From Cyclobacteriaceae bacterium (GTDB lineage Bacteria; Bacteroidota; Bacteroidia; Cytophagales; Cyclobacteriaceae), in contig JANWWN010000006.1 of the NCBI GenBank assembly GCA_025055435.1, positions 17,226 through 81,225 of the forward strand: a stretch of DNA of 64,000 nucleotides, read 5' to 3'. The stretch's first letter is position 1; each line of letters opens with the position of its first letter. Below, one piece after another: positions 1 to 9,343 of the stretch. Under the pieces are notes generated by a model. That model worked only from the letters and a program-made list of their open reading frames with translations, was not told where the DNA came from and searched no databases. The position numbers were made by a program, and so were the translations under genes.

Positions 1-2
1 AG

Positions 3-293
3 AAGCAGTCAGATAATCAGCAATCGGATAAGCAAAAACAACAGGAACAACAGAAACAATCACAACAACAGCAAGGCAAAGAACAGGAAAAGCAGGAACA
101 GGAAGGAAAAGATAACAACCGGGATGAAAAACAAAATCAGCAACCACAGGGCGGTCAGGAAAGAAAATCAAAATTAGATCCGCAGAAGGCCAAAGAAATT
201 CTGGAAAGCATGCGGAATCAGGAAATTCAGTACCTCCAACAAAAGAAACGCAAAGGCACGAAGCCGCGTGACAAAAACAAACCCGACTGGTAA
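3..293 (+). CDS. BatC-like TPR protein, C-terminal end only
   Basis: The gene enters from the left edge, so only the last 96 residues are visible. The visible part begins with a low-complexity Gln/Lys/Glu stretch of about 55 residues, followed by a charged helix and a terminal KNKPDW. Bacteroidota BatC proteins (TPR members of the aerotolerance operon) commonly end with a Q/K-rich linker and a short basic tail ending in DW, which is why I favour this family; the TPR part lies outside the window. No BatD follows; the next gene is a thiolase about 40 bp downstream. A DUF58-BatA cluster sits 47 kb away, so the bat genes may be split. Family call is from the tail only. Confidence 0.5.
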   Translation, partial: KQSDNQQSDKQKQQEQQKQSQQQQGKEQEKQEQEGKDNNRDEKQNQQPQGGQERKSKLDPQKAKEILESMRNQEIQYLQQKKRKGTKPRDKNKPDW

Positions 294-334
294 ACACTTT
301 TGCGTACCTTTACGCCCGACTAATCATGTTTGTC

Positions 335-1513
335 ATGAAAGAAGTTGTCATCGCATCGGCCGTGCGCACGCCCATCGGCAGTTTTGGTGGAAGTCTTACC
401 TCACTATCGGCCACCGAACTGGGCGCAATAGCCGTAAGAGGAGCCATCGAAAAGGCGGGTATTGAGCCTTCGCAGGTTCAGGAATTGTTTATGGGCAATG
501 TTATTTCAGCAGGATTGAAGCAGGCGCCTGCCACCCAGGTAGCTGTGCTGGCCGGTTTAGGCTATAATGTTCCCAGCACGCTCATAAATAAAGTCTGCGC
601 ATCCGGCATGAAAGCCATCATGCTGGGCGCACAGTCCATTATGCTCGGTCATAACGATGTGGTGATTGCAGGCGGCATGGAGAGCATGAGCAACATTCCT
701 TACTATCTGCTTAAAGCACGCTATGGCTACAAATTCGGCAATGGTGAAGTGGTGGACGGACTCACTTATGACGGACTTACTGACGTGTACAACCATTGCG
801 CCATGGGCGTATGTGCCGACCACACCGCTAAAGAAATGAACATTAGCCGCGAAGATCAGGACAACTATGCCATCCGGTCTTACAAGCGCGCTGCCGCGGC
901 CTGGGCCTCCGGGAAGTTTAAAGATGAAATCGTCCCGGTGGAAATTACCGACCGCAAAGGCAACAAAACCCTGTTTGCCGAAGATGAAGAATACCGGAAC
1001 GTAAACTTTGAAAAAATACCGCAGCTTAAGCCCGTATTCAGCAAAGACGGCACCGTTACGGCAGCCAATGCTTCCACCATCAACGATGGCGCATCAGCCG
1101 TTGTGTTGCTGAGTGCGGAAAAAGCAAAAGAACTGGGTATTCAGCCACTGGCACGCATTCGTGGCTTTGCCGATGCGGCCCAGGACCCGATGTGGTTCAC
1201 CACAGCACCGGCCCTGGCCATACCTAAAGCCATGAAAATGGCGGGTGTTGATAAAAAAGATGTGGGTTACTACGAAATCAACGAAGCCTTTTCGGCCGTG
1301 GCCATTGCCAACAACATCAAGTTAGGACTTGATCCGGACAAAGTAAATGTCAATGGAGGAGCCGTATCGCTCGGCCATCCGCTGGGCGCATCGGGTGCAC
1401 GCATTGTTACCACGCTCATTCATATACTCAGGCAAAATCATGCTTCGATAGGCGTAGCCGGCATCTGCAACGGTGGCGGTGGAGCTTCGGCCATGGTTAT
1501 CGAAAAGTTGTAA
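335..1513 (+). CDS. Acetyl-CoA C-acetyltransferase (thiolase)
   Basis: Thiolase II family enzyme that condenses two acetyl-CoA or cleaves acetoacetyl-CoA; cytoplasmic. From the ATG at 335 the protein has 392 residues, the usual length for the family. The three catalytic positions are present: Cys88 in [10 protein letters not shown], His348 in [10 protein letters not shown] and Cys378 in CNGGGGAS, almost the same numbering as the Zoogloea enzyme. An upstream in-frame ATG at 326 adds only MFV and is less likely. A promoter-like TACCTTTA lies at 305-312. It stands alone between a BatC-like tail and a secreted repeat protein, so context does not separate a role in fatty-acid or ketone metabolism from one in polyester metabolism. 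Confidence 0.93.
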   Translation: MKEVVIASAVRTPIGSFGGSLTSLSATELGAIAVRGAIEKAGIEPSQVQELFMGNVISAGLKQAPATQVAVLAGLGYNVPSTLINKVCASGMKAIMLGAQSIMLGHNDVVIAGGMESMSNIPYYLLKARYGYKFGNGEVVDGLTYDGLTDVYNHCAMGVCADHTAKEMNISREDQDNYAIRSYKRAAAAWASGKFKDEIVPVEITDRKGNKTLFAEDEEYRNVNFEKIPQLKPVFSKDGTVTAANASTINDGASAVVLLSAEKAKELGIQPLARIRGFADAAQDPMWFTTAPALAIPKAMKMAGVDKKDVGYYEINEAFSAVAIANNIKLGLDPDKVNVNGGAVSLGHPLGASGARIVTTLIHILRQNHASIGVAGICNGGGGASAMVIEKL

Positions 1514-1600
1514 GCTTTTTGGCGGTTATATTTTCCAGTTATCCGCACAACACCCTACGTTGTGTTGCGTTACATGTGCAGGTTAATGTACTTTCACACC

Positions 1601-2914
1601 ATGGTTGTTCGGTTATTGTTATCGATGCTCGTATGCACTGCTGCATTTGCACAGGGTCAGCGCGAAGTGCGCACGTATTATGCCGGCAACAAAAATCGCC
1701 CGCATGAAATCTATTCCGTAGCAGCCGATAATTCCGACAGGTATGAGGGCCGCTATGTGCGCTATTATCCCCACGGCACAATCGAACTCGAAGGCTTCTT
1801 TGTAAACGGTAAAAAATCGGGTGTATTTACTGAATATCATCCCAACGGTAACCCTTCGCGGAAAATCACCTACGTAAACGGTATGCGCCACGGACCTGTG
1901 GAAATATTCGATGAGAACGGAAAAAAAATTCAAAAAGCATTTTATCAGAATGACTTGTTGGTTGACAGCGCCCAAACGTTTTATGATGATGGCACACTTT
2001 GGCGCGAAACGGTTTTCAAAAAAGGTAAGCCCGATGGGGTCATCCGCGAATACTATCCGCACGGCACCTTAAAAAAGGAAATCCACTACCGTCACAGCAA
2101 GCCCAATGGCGTTAGCCGCACCTTCTACCCTTCAGGCATCGTGGAAACAGAAGGCAATTATGTTGACGGCGTACTTACGGGATTTTTTAAAACCTATTAT
2201 CCCAACGGACAGTTGGAAAACGTTTCTACCCTGCGTGAAGGAACCCGCAATGGTGAATATCGCCACTACGATAGCGCAGGTAACCTGTTGCTTATCGGTC
2301 ACTTTATGGATGGAAAGCTCCATGGCGATAACACCGGATACTATCCCTCCGGCGTTGTGAAACACCGGTTTAAGTACAAGGAAGGATACAAAACCGGCAC
2401 CGGATACGTTTATCACCCGAACGGTACACTGAAACAAAAAGAGTATTTTGCTTTAAACGGCAAAGACTGGATTGTAGAAGAGTATTCCGAAACCGGCCTG
2501 CAGCTATCCGAAAAAAAGTACCGCGACCTGAAACCGCATGGCGAGTGGATATTTTATCATGACGATGGCAAGACAGTGCGGGTAAAAGAAACCTATGAAG
2601 CCGGTAAACTGCACGGGCCACGCACCGAGTACTTTGCTGACGGCAAAACCGCACGCGAAGAGAACTGGAAGTTCGGCATGCTGTTCGGGCCCTTTAAGAA
2701 TTATTATCCTTCGGGTAAAACAGAAAGCGAAGGCGAATATCGTTCGCACCGCAAACATGGTTTGTTTATCGCTTACCACGAAAACGGTCGGGTACGTGAG
2801 CAAGGCGAATACATTGCCGATAAAAAACATAAGGAGTGGAAAGAATTTGACGAGCAGGGCAACGTAACAAAAACCTATATTTTTAAAGCCGGCATTCTTA
2901 TTGAAACCAGGTAA
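1601..2914 (+). CDS. Secreted YwqK/MORN-like repeat protein
   Basis: A 437-residue protein with a signal peptide (VVRLLLSMLVCTAAFAQG) followed by tandem units of about 23-24 residues along the whole chain. Each unit has a Y-x-x-G/N-G core, such as YYPHGTLKKE and YYPSGKTESEG, typical of the 'toxin-antitoxin system YwqK family antitoxin' / MORN-2 repeat superfamily. The family name is historical; these exported Bacteroidota versions have no proven antitoxin role. I chose the ATG at 1601 because it starts directly at the signal peptide; in-frame ATGs at 1562, 1574 and 1586 would put an unusual leader ahead of it. There is no toxin-like partner gene beside it: purC follows 35 bp downstream with its own promoter. 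Likely periplasmic or surface; function unknown. Confidence 0.8.
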   Translation: MVVRLLLSMLVCTAAFAQGQREVRTYYAGNKNRPHEIYSVAADNSDRYEGRYVRYYPHGTIELEGFFVNGKKSGVFTEYHPNGNPSRKITYVNGMRHGPVEIFDENGKKIQKAFYQNDLLVDSAQTFYDDGTLWRETVFKKGKPDGVIREYYPHGTLKKEIHYRHSKPNGVSRTFYPSGIVETEGNYVDGVLTGFFKTYYPNGQLENVSTLREGTRNGEYRHYDSAGNLLLIGHFMDGKLHGDNTGYYPSGVVKHRFKYKEGYKTGTGYVYHPNGTLKQKEYFALNGKDWIVEEYSETGLQLSEKKYRDLKPHGEWIFYHDDGKTVRVKETYEAGKLHGPRTEYFADGKTAREENWKFGMLFGPFKNYYPSGKTESEGEYRSHRKHGLFIAYHENGRVREQGEYIADKKHKEWKEFDEQGNVTKTYIFKAGILIETR

Positions 2915-2927
2915 AATAGTAGGTTTG
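2901..2927 (+). promoter_or_regulatory. Bacteroidota-type promoter for purC
   Basis: A TAGGTTTG box at 2920-2927 matches the -7 consensus TAnnTTTG, with TTG at 2901-2903 sixteen bases upstream. The boxes overlap the last codons of the repeat-protein gene. Transcription would start near 2932, about 18 bases before the purC ATG. Confidence 0.5.
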
Positions 2928-2949
2928 TGGCTTTCAGCTTTTCCCTGCC

Positions 2950-3930
2950 ATGTCTCAAACCAACAGCCTTCCTCCAACCGTTTATCAAACACATTTCAAT
3001 TTTCCCGGGCAAACCGGCTTTTACCGGGGCAAGGTTCGCGATGTGTATTACTTTGGTGACGTGATGGTGATGGTAGCCACCGACCGCATATCGGCTTTCG
3101 ATGTGGTGTTGCCCCGACCCATTCCCGACAAAGGGAGAATACTGAACCTGATAGCCGCGCGAAACCTGGAAGCCACCGGAAACCTTGTGCCCAACTGGGT
3201 GTTGAGCGTTCCGGATGATAACGTTACCATCGGAGTGAAATGCAAACCCTATCCTGTGGAAATGGTGGTACGTGGCTACCTGGCCGGGCATGCCTGGCGC
3301 GAATACCGGGCCGGCAAGCGAACCCTGTGCGGCGTTTCCCTGCCCGATGGCCTGCGCGAAAACGACAAACTCCCGGCACCTATCATCACTCCTACTACCA
3401 AAGCTCACGAAGGACATGACGAAGACATATCGCGGGAGCAGATTCTGGAAAAGGGTTTGGTAAGTGAAGCCGATTACGTGCAGTTGGAGAAATACAGTCT
3501 GATGCTCTTTCAGCGCGGCACCTCGCTTGCCGCTCAACGCGGACTGATCCTGGTGGACACCAAATATGAATTCGGCAACCACAACGGCACCATCCGATTA
3601 ATTGATGAAGTACATACGCCCGACTCATCGCGTTATTTCTATGCCGACGGATATGAAGAGCGGCAGCGAAAGGGCGAACCTCAGAAACAACTTTCGAAAG
3701 AGTTTGTCAGGCAGTGGTTGATTGAAAACGGATTTCAGGGCAAGGAAGGTCAGCGCGTACCCGAAATGACCGATGCATGGATAATGACCATATCCGGACG
3801 CTACCGCGAACTGTACCGACAGGTAACAGGTGAAGAACTACCCGGCCTGCACAATCCGAACATCATCGCACGTATTGAACAAAGCATACTCAATTCCTTA
3901 AATTCAATTAACTTGCAGGGCATTGTTTAA
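2950..3930 (+). CDS. purC: Phosphoribosylaminoimidazole-succinocarboxamide synthase
   Basis: SAICAR synthetase of de novo purine synthesis, joining CAIR and aspartate with ATP. The N-terminal YRGKVRDVY and [13 protein letters not shown] motifs and the IPDKG element are diagnostic. At 326 residues this is the long form, with an extra C-terminal segment compared with the roughly 240-residue enterobacterial enzyme; [18 protein letters not shown] around residues 142-160 contributes to the substrate site in the long form. No other purine genes are adjacent. The STAS gene starts 9 bp after its stop, so the two are probably cotranscribed. Confidence 0.97.
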   Translation: MSQTNSLPPTVYQTHFNFPGQTGFYRGKVRDVYYFGDVMVMVATDRISAFDVVLPRPIPDKGRILNLIAARNLEATGNLVPNWVLSVPDDNVTIGVKCKPYPVEMVVRGYLAGHAWREYRAGKRTLCGVSLPDGLRENDKLPAPIITPTTKAHEGHDEDISREQILEKGLVSEADYVQLEKYSLMLFQRGTSLAAQRGLILVDTKYEFGNHNGTIRLIDEVHTPDSSRYFYADGYEERQRKGEPQKQLSKEFVRQWLIENGFQGKEGQRVPEMTDAWIMTISGRYRELYRQVTGEELPGLHNPNIIARIEQSILNSLNSINLQGIV

Positions 3931-3939
3931 CCGGAAAGC

Positions 3940-4320
3940 ATGAAATACACGATTGATAAACAGGAAAAATACAGTCTGCTGAAACTGCACGAAGAAAAGA
4001 TGGATTCCACCGTGGCCCCGGGACTGAAGTCGGAACTTATTACCCTTCATGCCGAAGGTGTCCGCAATATTATTCTTGATTTATCCGAAGTTAAATACAC
4101 CGATTCATCCGGCCTCAGTGCCTTGTTGGTTGGCAACCGCGTGCTTCAGGAAGATGGCGGCATCTTTGTGCTGGCCTGTCTGTCTGACCATACCATGAAG
4201 CTCATCCGCATATCCCAGCTCGACAGCGTGCTGAATATTTTACCCACTGTTGAAGAAGCCGTAGATGCCGTGCTGATGCACGAAATTGAACGCGACCTGC
4301 GCGGAGAAGCTGAAAACTAA
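3940..4320 (+). CDS. STAS-domain anti-anti-sigma-like protein
   Basis: A single STAS domain (126 residues), SpoIIAA/RsbV fold. The segment LDLSEVKYTDSSGLSALL holds the conserved D-S-S-G with Ser56/Ser57 at the usual phosphorylation site, so the protein could be switched by a serine kinase. No anti-sigma kinase or sigma factor is next to it; it sits between purC and ribonuclease Z with 9 and 15 bp gaps. I recall STAS-rnz neighbours in other Bacteroidota, but the partner cannot be inferred from sequence here. Confidence 0.88.
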   Translation: MKYTIDKQEKYSLLKLHEEKMDSTVAPGLKSELITLHAEGVRNIILDLSEVKYTDSSGLSALLVGNRVLQEDGGIFVLACLSDHTMKLIRISQLDSVLNILPTVEEAVDAVLMHEIERDLRGEAEN

Positions 4321-4335
4321 CACCGCCCTTGCCGG

Positions 4336-5256
4336 TTGAGTTTCTCCGTTACCATATTGGGCAGCAGTGGAGCCGTTCCGGCCTACGGCCGCTATCCTTC
4401 GGCACAACTCATTAACCTGCATAACGAATACCTGCTGGTTGACTGCGGCGAAGGTGCACAAATGCAACTGGCGCGCTTCGACCTGCCGCTTATGCGCATT
4501 AATCACATCTTCATCTCCCACCTCCATGGCGACCATTACCTCGGGTTACCCGGCTTGCTGTTCACCATGCACCTGCACCACCGCGAAAACGATTTACATA
4601 TTTACAGTCCGAAGGGATTAGACGACATCCTTACCACACAGCTTTATCATTCACGCTCTGTGCCATGCTTCCGCATTGTCCTTCATACACTGAACACCCA
4701 TACCTCCGAACTGATTCTGGAGCATCCGCATTTTACGGTTCATTCTTTTCCGCTTTACCACAAGTTGCCCTGCTGCGGATTTATATTCCGAGAAAAACCG
4801 AAACCACGTCGTATTGACCCCGAAAAAATTCCGCCCGGACTCCCCCCTTCGCGACTGGTAGCCTTAAAAAACGGAGAGGACATTTACGATGACGCAGGTA
4901 ATCTGCTCTACAAAAATGAAGACTACACCCTGCCGCCCCGTCCTTCTCACAGCTACGCCTACTGCTCGGACACAGCCTATGATGAGCACCTGATTCAACA
5001 TATTCAGGGTACAGATGTTATTTACCACGAAGCTACCTTCATTTCGGCCGATGAAGCTAAGGCACGCGAAACATTGCACAGCACGGCAGCCGAAGCGGCC
5101 ACAATTGCGAAAATGGCAGGCACCAAAAAATTATTGTTAGGACATTTTTCAGCCCGCTACCGCGATCTGGATGTTCTGCTCGAAGAAGCCCGCGCGTTGT
5201 TTCCCGAATCAGAGCTGGCCATTGAAGGGAAAACATTTTACATCCACCAGATATGA
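4336..5256 (+). CDS. rnz: Ribonuclease Z (tRNA 3' endonuclease)
   Basis: Metallo-beta-lactamase fold endonuclease that removes 3' trailers from tRNA precursors. The zinc motif HLHGDH is at residues 62-67, and further ligand-bearing segments are SDTAYDEHL and the C-terminal GHFSARY. Length 306 is standard for RNase Z. The start is TTG at 4336 (MSFSVTILGSSGAVP); no ATG is available before the conserved core. The stop codon overlaps the next gene's ATG by 4 bases (ATGA), indicating translational coupling with the transporter. Confidence 0.95.
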   Translation: MSFSVTILGSSGAVPAYGRYPSAQLINLHNEYLLVDCGEGAQMQLARFDLPLMRINHIFISHLHGDHYLGLPGLLFTMHLHHRENDLHIYSPKGLDDILTTQLYHSRSVPCFRIVLHTLNTHTSELILEHPHFTVHSFPLYHKLPCCGFIFREKPKPRRIDPEKIPPGLPPSRLVALKNGEDIYDDAGNLLYKNEDYTLPPRPSHSYAYCSDTAYDEHLIQHIQGTDVIYHEATFISADEAKARETLHSTAAEAATIAKMAGTKKLLLGHFSARYRDLDVLLEEARALFPESELAIEGKTFYIHQI

Positions 5257-6026
5257 ATGTTGAACGCAAAAAGCAAAACCTGTTTATTGTACTGTCGGGC
5301 TTTTTCCTTACCAACGCCCTGGTGGCCGAGATGGTGGGCACAAAAATCTTTTCAGCCGAAAGCCTGGTAGGGTTGCCTCCGGCACAGCTCAACCTGTTTG
5401 GTTATATACTCGATTTTAACCTTACAGCCGGCGTGGTAATATGGCCATTTGTATTTGTAACCACCGACATCATTAACGAATACTTTGGCAAAGAAGGTGT
5501 TAAGAAAATCAGCTTCCTTACAGCAGGCCTCATCGCATTTGCCTTCCTGATTATAGGCGCTGCTACCCTCCTGCCTCCCGCACCATTCTGGGTCGAACTT
5601 TATGCCGATGAAGGCCTGAATATCAATCAGGCTTTCGGTATCATTTTCCGGCAGGGACTGGGAATTATCATTGGCTCGCTTACAGCTTTCCTGCTGGGTC
5701 AGTTGTTGGATGTATTTGTTTTTCATCAGTTCCGCCGCTTAACCGGCCCGCGTATGATTTGGCTCCGCGCCACAGGCTCCACTTTATTTTCGCAACTGAT
5801 AGACAGTTTCGTTGTATTATTTATTGCATTCTATGTGTTCGGAAGGTGGAATCTTACACAGGTGCTATCGGTAGGCCTGGTGAATTACTTCTTCAAGTTC
5901 TTTGCCGCTATTGCCATGACGCCTTTTGTCTATCTGGGTCACTACCTTATCGACCGGTATTTAGGCAAAGAAGAAGCCGACAAAATTTCCGAAGAAGCTG
6001 CACAGAAAAGCAAGGGATTTTTTTAA
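5253..6026 (+). CDS. Queuosine precursor transporter (VUT/YhhQ family)
   Basis: A 257-residue inner-membrane protein with about six hydrophobic helices. It matches the DUF165/VUT family, whose E. coli member YhhQ imports 7-cyano-7-deazaguanine for tRNA queuosine. Family hallmarks are the early NALVAEMVGTKIF segment, VTTDIINEYFGK, and a late RATGSTLFSQLIDSF helix. It overlaps rnz by 4 bases. The pairing of a tRNA-processing nuclease with a tRNA-modification precursor transporter is functionally sensible. The C-terminus is hydrophilic (EEADKISEEAAQKSK). Confidence 0.88.
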   Translation: MNVERKKQNLFIVLSGFFLTNALVAEMVGTKIFSAESLVGLPPAQLNLFGYILDFNLTAGVVIWPFVFVTTDIINEYFGKEGVKKISFLTAGLIAFAFLIIGAATLLPPAPFWVELYADEGLNINQAFGIIFRQGLGIIIGSLTAFLLGQLLDVFVFHQFRRLTGPRMIWLRATGSTLFSQLIDSFVVLFIAFYVFGRWNLTQVLSVGLVNYFFKFFAAIAMTPFVYLGHYLIDRYLGKEEADKISEEAAQKSKGFF

Positions 6027-6044
6027 TTCCTAAATCATTACGTA

Positions 6045-6060
6045 CAGATAAATTTATCTG
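6045..6060. repeat. Perfect 16-bp palindrome at the end of the SpoU gene
   Basis: CAGATAAATTTATCTG reads identically on both strands and spans the stop codon of the minus-strand methyltransferase gene, just downstream of the convergent transporter gene. With no loop and no T-run it is not a standard terminator; it could form a cruciform or be a protein-binding site. Confidence 0.6.
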
Positions 6061-6803
6061 GCACTCTGTCGATTCAGGTTATCGCATAGCACGGCAGTTG
6101 CAACAGCTGCGTTCAGCGACTCGGCTTTTCCGAAACGCGGAATCGTTACCCGATGGGTAACGTACCGTGCCACCTCATGCGATATGCCAGCCGATTCATT
6201 GCCAATAACAAGGAATCCGCCTTCCGGCGAGGCAAAGTGATGAATATTTTCGCCCTGAAGAAAAGCACCCAAAACTGCAACAGAATTACCGTGTAAAAAC
6301 TCAGGAAGGGAAGTATAAAATACCGGCACGCGCGTAAACGAGCCCATGGTAGCCTGAATTACCTTACCGCTGTATAAGTCCGTTGTTTCAGGAGAGGCGA
6401 TAATACCCTGTAGTGCATACCAGTCGGCTATACGGATGATGGTACCCAGATTTCCGGGATCGCGTATATCATCAAGCACGAGCGTCCACTTTGTAGCATG
6501 CATCTCAAAGGGTTTGTTTTCTTTCATCACAGCAACAGCGAGTGCCATTTCATTGGTCTTCAGTTCACCGAGGCCATTCAGTTCCGATGGTTTAACCATC
6601 ACACATTCGCCATTGAATTGTTTCAGCAAAGCACTGTGACGTTGTTGAAAGGCTTCGGTAACCAGGAGCATCTCTGTCAGGAAATCTGACTTCAGTAATT
6701 CGATAACACTTTTTTCTCCCTCTACTACAAACCTTTGTTCCTGTTTACGGTATTTTTTTAATTGCAGGGATTTGATGTATTTAATACGAGCCTTTGTGAG
6801 CAT
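6054..6803 (-). CDS. SpoU/TrmH-family RNA 2'-O-methyltransferase
   Basis: A 249-residue SPOUT methyltransferase: an N-terminal substrate-binding part (MLTKARIKYIKSLQLKKYR, VVEGEKSVIELL) followed by the knotted SAM domain. The three SpoU motifs are visible: DDIRDPGNLGTIIRIADW, VIGNESAGISHEV, and IPRFGKAESLNAAVATAVL near the C-terminus. The ATG at 6803 is chosen because it precedes the conserved N-terminus; extending upstream would overlap the divergent tamL start and add a Cys-rich leader with no family resemblance. The target (rRNA or tRNA 2'-O-ribose) cannot be told from sequence. It is divergent from tamL, with only about 9 bp between start codons. Confidence 0.9.
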   Translation of the reverse strand: MLTKARIKYIKSLQLKKYRKQEQRFVVEGEKSVIELLKSDFLTEMLLVTEAFQQRHSALLKQFNGECVMVKPSELNGLGELKTNEMALAVAVMKENKPFEMHATKWTLVLDDIRDPGNLGTIIRIADWYALQGIIASPETTDLYSGKVIQATMGSFTRVPVFYTSLPEFLHGNSVAVLGAFLQGENIHHFASPEGGFLVIGNESAGISHEVARYVTHRVTIPRFGKAESLNAAVATAVLCDNLNRQSAR

Positions 6804-6812
6804 TGCCGACCT

Positions 6813-9272
6813 TTGAAACAACCGAAAAGTAAATATTATTTTCTTATCCTGATTGCATTTGCAGCTCAGGGATGCCTGGGTACACGGCATCTTGGCGAAA
6901 ACGAATATCTGTTGTACCGTCAGCAGGTAAAAGCACCCAGGCACATCAGTAAGTCGCGCGCCATTGAATTGACCCGCATCGAACCTAACCGGAAGTTTTT
7001 AGGTCTGCCGGTTCATTTACTGGTTGGAATACACTACTTAGGCAAAAAACATTTCCGACCTGAAAAACTGGAAGCCCGGAAAAACCGGAAAGTCGGTAAA
7101 ATTGATTCCCAAATAAGTAAAACCACCCGTGCCCGGCGCATCAATAACCTGCAGTTCAGGAAACAACAGGTGCAAACCAAATTTGACGACCGCATTCAAA
7201 ATGGTAACGTGGTGATGCAATGGGGTGAACCTCTGGTTATACTCGATAGTCAGAAAATAAGATTAGCAACCGAGAACATCAGCAGCTTTTTGTTTAACAA
7301 CGGCTACTTCCGAAATGAGGTACGCTTTGAAGTACTGCCTGCTTATTTCCCGAAAACACGAACGGTTCGGTACACCATTGAACCGGGTCCGCTTTATATG
7401 CTTGACTCTATATTTTATTCCTATCCCGATTCGGTGATGGCAGGTATTCTCAACCAATACATCTCGGGCACCCATTTACGCCGTGGCGACCCTTACAGCC
7501 AGGATAACCTGCTGAAGGAACGCGAACGCATTGACCTGACGCTCCGTGACAACGGCTATTATGATTTCAGCCAGCAATACATCGAATTTCAGGTGGATAC
7601 TGTATCGGCCAGGCAACACCGGGTATGGGTAAAAATTCTGATTAACCGGCCTGAAAGGCGTGGATACCATAAACGATTTGTTATTAACCAGGTTAACTTC
7701 ACTACCGATGCCGCCCAATCGCGACCGGGCGTAAGCAGGAAAATGGAAACCTACCGCAACGTAAACTTTTATGCTTATGAAAACATCTACAACCTGAAGA
7801 TACTCAGTCAGCGTTTATTTATCCATCCCGGTGAAATGTTCAGCCGGCAGCAAACGCTCAACACCCAACGCCAGCTGGCCAATCTCGATGTGTTTAAGTT
7901 TGTGAACATCAACTACGACACTACGGGCGGACAGTTTATCGCCAACATTTTTGCAAGCCGGTTCGACCGCTACCAGTGGTCGAACGAGGTGGGCCTGAGT
8001 GTTACGCAGGGTTTTCCGGGACCGTTTTACAACATCAGCTTCAAAAAGCGTAACATTTTCCGCGGGCTGGAAAATTTTGAAATGAACGGCCGGATTGGAT
8101 ATGAGGGTGTTGCTGCCGCAACGGATGTGGGCAATGTGTATCAGAGCGTGGAAGCCGGTGTCAATGCATCGCTGCTGTTTCCGCAGTTTTTATGGCCGTT
8201 AAGCGAAGATACGCGGTATCGCCTTGGGCGTGTTAATCCGCGAACAAAAACCACACTCGCATTTGCCTACACCGACCGGCCTGAATATAAACGTGCATAC
8301 ACATCGCTTAACATCACATACAGCTGGGAAAACCAACGCATACGCCGCTTTGATTTTACTGCTGCAAATCTCGGTATCATCAACTCCAGTCTGCGCAGCG
8401 ACTTCGGCCAGTTGCTCGACAGCCTGTTTGAAAATCAGGGCAACACACTGAAGTTCAGCTTTCAGCCTTCCTATGTGAGTTTCATGGGCTTTGGCATGTC
8501 GTGGAACCACAATAACTACGGCAACCTTCAGGAGAATTCAGTCTTTCTGCGGTGGACGGCTGAAAGCGGAGGAACGCTGCAAAACTTTTTTTCTGTCCCC
8601 ATGGTAGAGAACCGCAATCTCCAAACATTCCGATACCTGCGCCTTCAGGCCGACATCAGAAAATTGCAGATTATCGATAAAAGCACCGTGCTCGCCATGC
8701 GCTTCAACGGTGGCGTGGGCTATTCCTATGGGGATAACAGGGCGTTACCGTACGAAAAGTATTTCTTTGCCGGCGGCAGCAACAGCGTACGTGCATGGCG
8801 TCCCCGCCGTTTAGGGCCCGGCAGCTATCGTCCGGAGCCCAGCGACAATCCCGACCGCGACGGTTTGTACCGCTATCAGTTTGAAATTCCGGGCGAAATC
8901 TTGCTGGAAGGAAGCGTGGAACTGCGAAGAAAGTTGTTCGGCTTTTTTGAGGGCGCCTTATTTATTGATGCCGGCAATGTGTGGTTGTTTTCCGAACGGG
9001 TGAAAACGGATGGCGACGGCAATCCGGTGGAAAACGGCAACAGCAAGTTCAGGCTGGATAGTTTTTATAAGGAGCTTGGGGTTGGTACAGGCTTTGGCTT
9101 TCGCTTTAACTTCACATTCCTCATCCTTCGTTTTGACGTAGGCATTAAGGTTTACGATCCGGCCCGCCCGGAAGGCGACCGGTTTGTACTGGACAAAGCC
9201 AAGTTTACCCGACCGTTTGGCGTAAACCGCGAGCCGGTAATTTTTAACCTGGGTGTGGGATTTCCGTTCTGA
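6813..9272 (+). CDS. tamL: TamL-type outer-membrane assembly lipoprotein
   Basis: A BamA/TamA-superfamily protein of about 819 residues. The N-terminus is a lipoprotein signal (KYYFLILIAFAAQGC, lipid Cys21 from the TTG start). Next come POTRA-like domains (roughly residues 100-380) and a C-terminal 16-strand barrel with YEKYFFAGGSNSVRAWRPRR (the loop-6 GxNSVRGW-like motif) and a terminal FNLGVGFPF ending in Phe. In Bacteroidota the TamA homologue is a lipoprotein, TamL, which works with the envelope-spanning TamB. Here tamB is not adjacent; the next gene is on the opposite strand. The start is uncertain: no ATG precedes the signal peptide, and TTG 6813 is the best choice. Confidence 0.85.
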   Translation: MKQPKSKYYFLILIAFAAQGCLGTRHLGENEYLLYRQQVKAPRHISKSRAIELTRIEPNRKFLGLPVHLLVGIHYLGKKHFRPEKLEARKNRKVGKIDSQISKTTRARRINNLQFRKQQVQTKFDDRIQNGNVVMQWGEPLVILDSQKIRLATENISSFLFNNGYFRNEVRFEVLPAYFPKTRTVRYTIEPGPLYMLDSIFYSYPDSVMAGILNQYISGTHLRRGDPYSQDNLLKERERIDLTLRDNGYYDFSQQYIEFQVDTVSARQHRVWVKILINRPERRGYHKRFVINQVNFTTDAAQSRPGVSRKMETYRNVNFYAYENIYNLKILSQRLFIHPGEMFSRQQTLNTQRQLANLDVFKFVNINYDTTGGQFIANIFASRFDRYQWSNEVGLSVTQGFPGPFYNISFKKRNIFRGLENFEMNGRIGYEGVAAATDVGNVYQSVEAGVNASLLFPQFLWPLSEDTRYRLGRVNPRTKTTLAFAYTDRPEYKRAYTSLNITYSWENQRIRRFDFTAANLGIINSSLRSDFGQLLDSLFENQGNTLKFSFQPSYVSFMGFGMSWNHNNYGNLQENSVFLRWTAESGGTLQNFFSVPMVENRNLQTFRYLRLQADIRKLQIIDKSTVLAMRFNGGVGYSYGDNRALPYEKYFFAGGSNSVRAWRPRRLGPGSYRPEPSDNPDRDGLYRYQFEIPGEILLEGSVELRRKLFGFFEGALFIDAGNVWLFSERVKTDGDGNPVENGNSKFRLDSFYKELGVGTGFGFRFNFTFLILRFDVGIKVYDPARPEGDRFVLDKAKFTRPFGVNREPVIFNLGVGFPF

Positions 9273-9343
9273 CTTTTTTGCAACAAGTAAGTACGAGGCA
9301 AGTTGGTAGCCGGTTGGTGTTTTAGTTACGATAAATTCCCCGA

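Noticed and set aside
1..150. CAA/CAG-rich microsatellite-like sequence
   Set aside because: It is in frame with a downstream coding tail and encodes a Gln/Lys-rich linker, so it is low-complexity protein rather than a non-coding repeat.
2875..3582. A 235-codon open frame on the minus strand
   Set aside because: It lies antisense to purC, has no recognisable domain, and purC is unambiguous.
6804..6944. N-terminal extension of the SpoU methyltransferase
   Set aside because: The extra 47 codons are Cys-rich, unlike the family, and overlap the signal-peptide codons of tamL.
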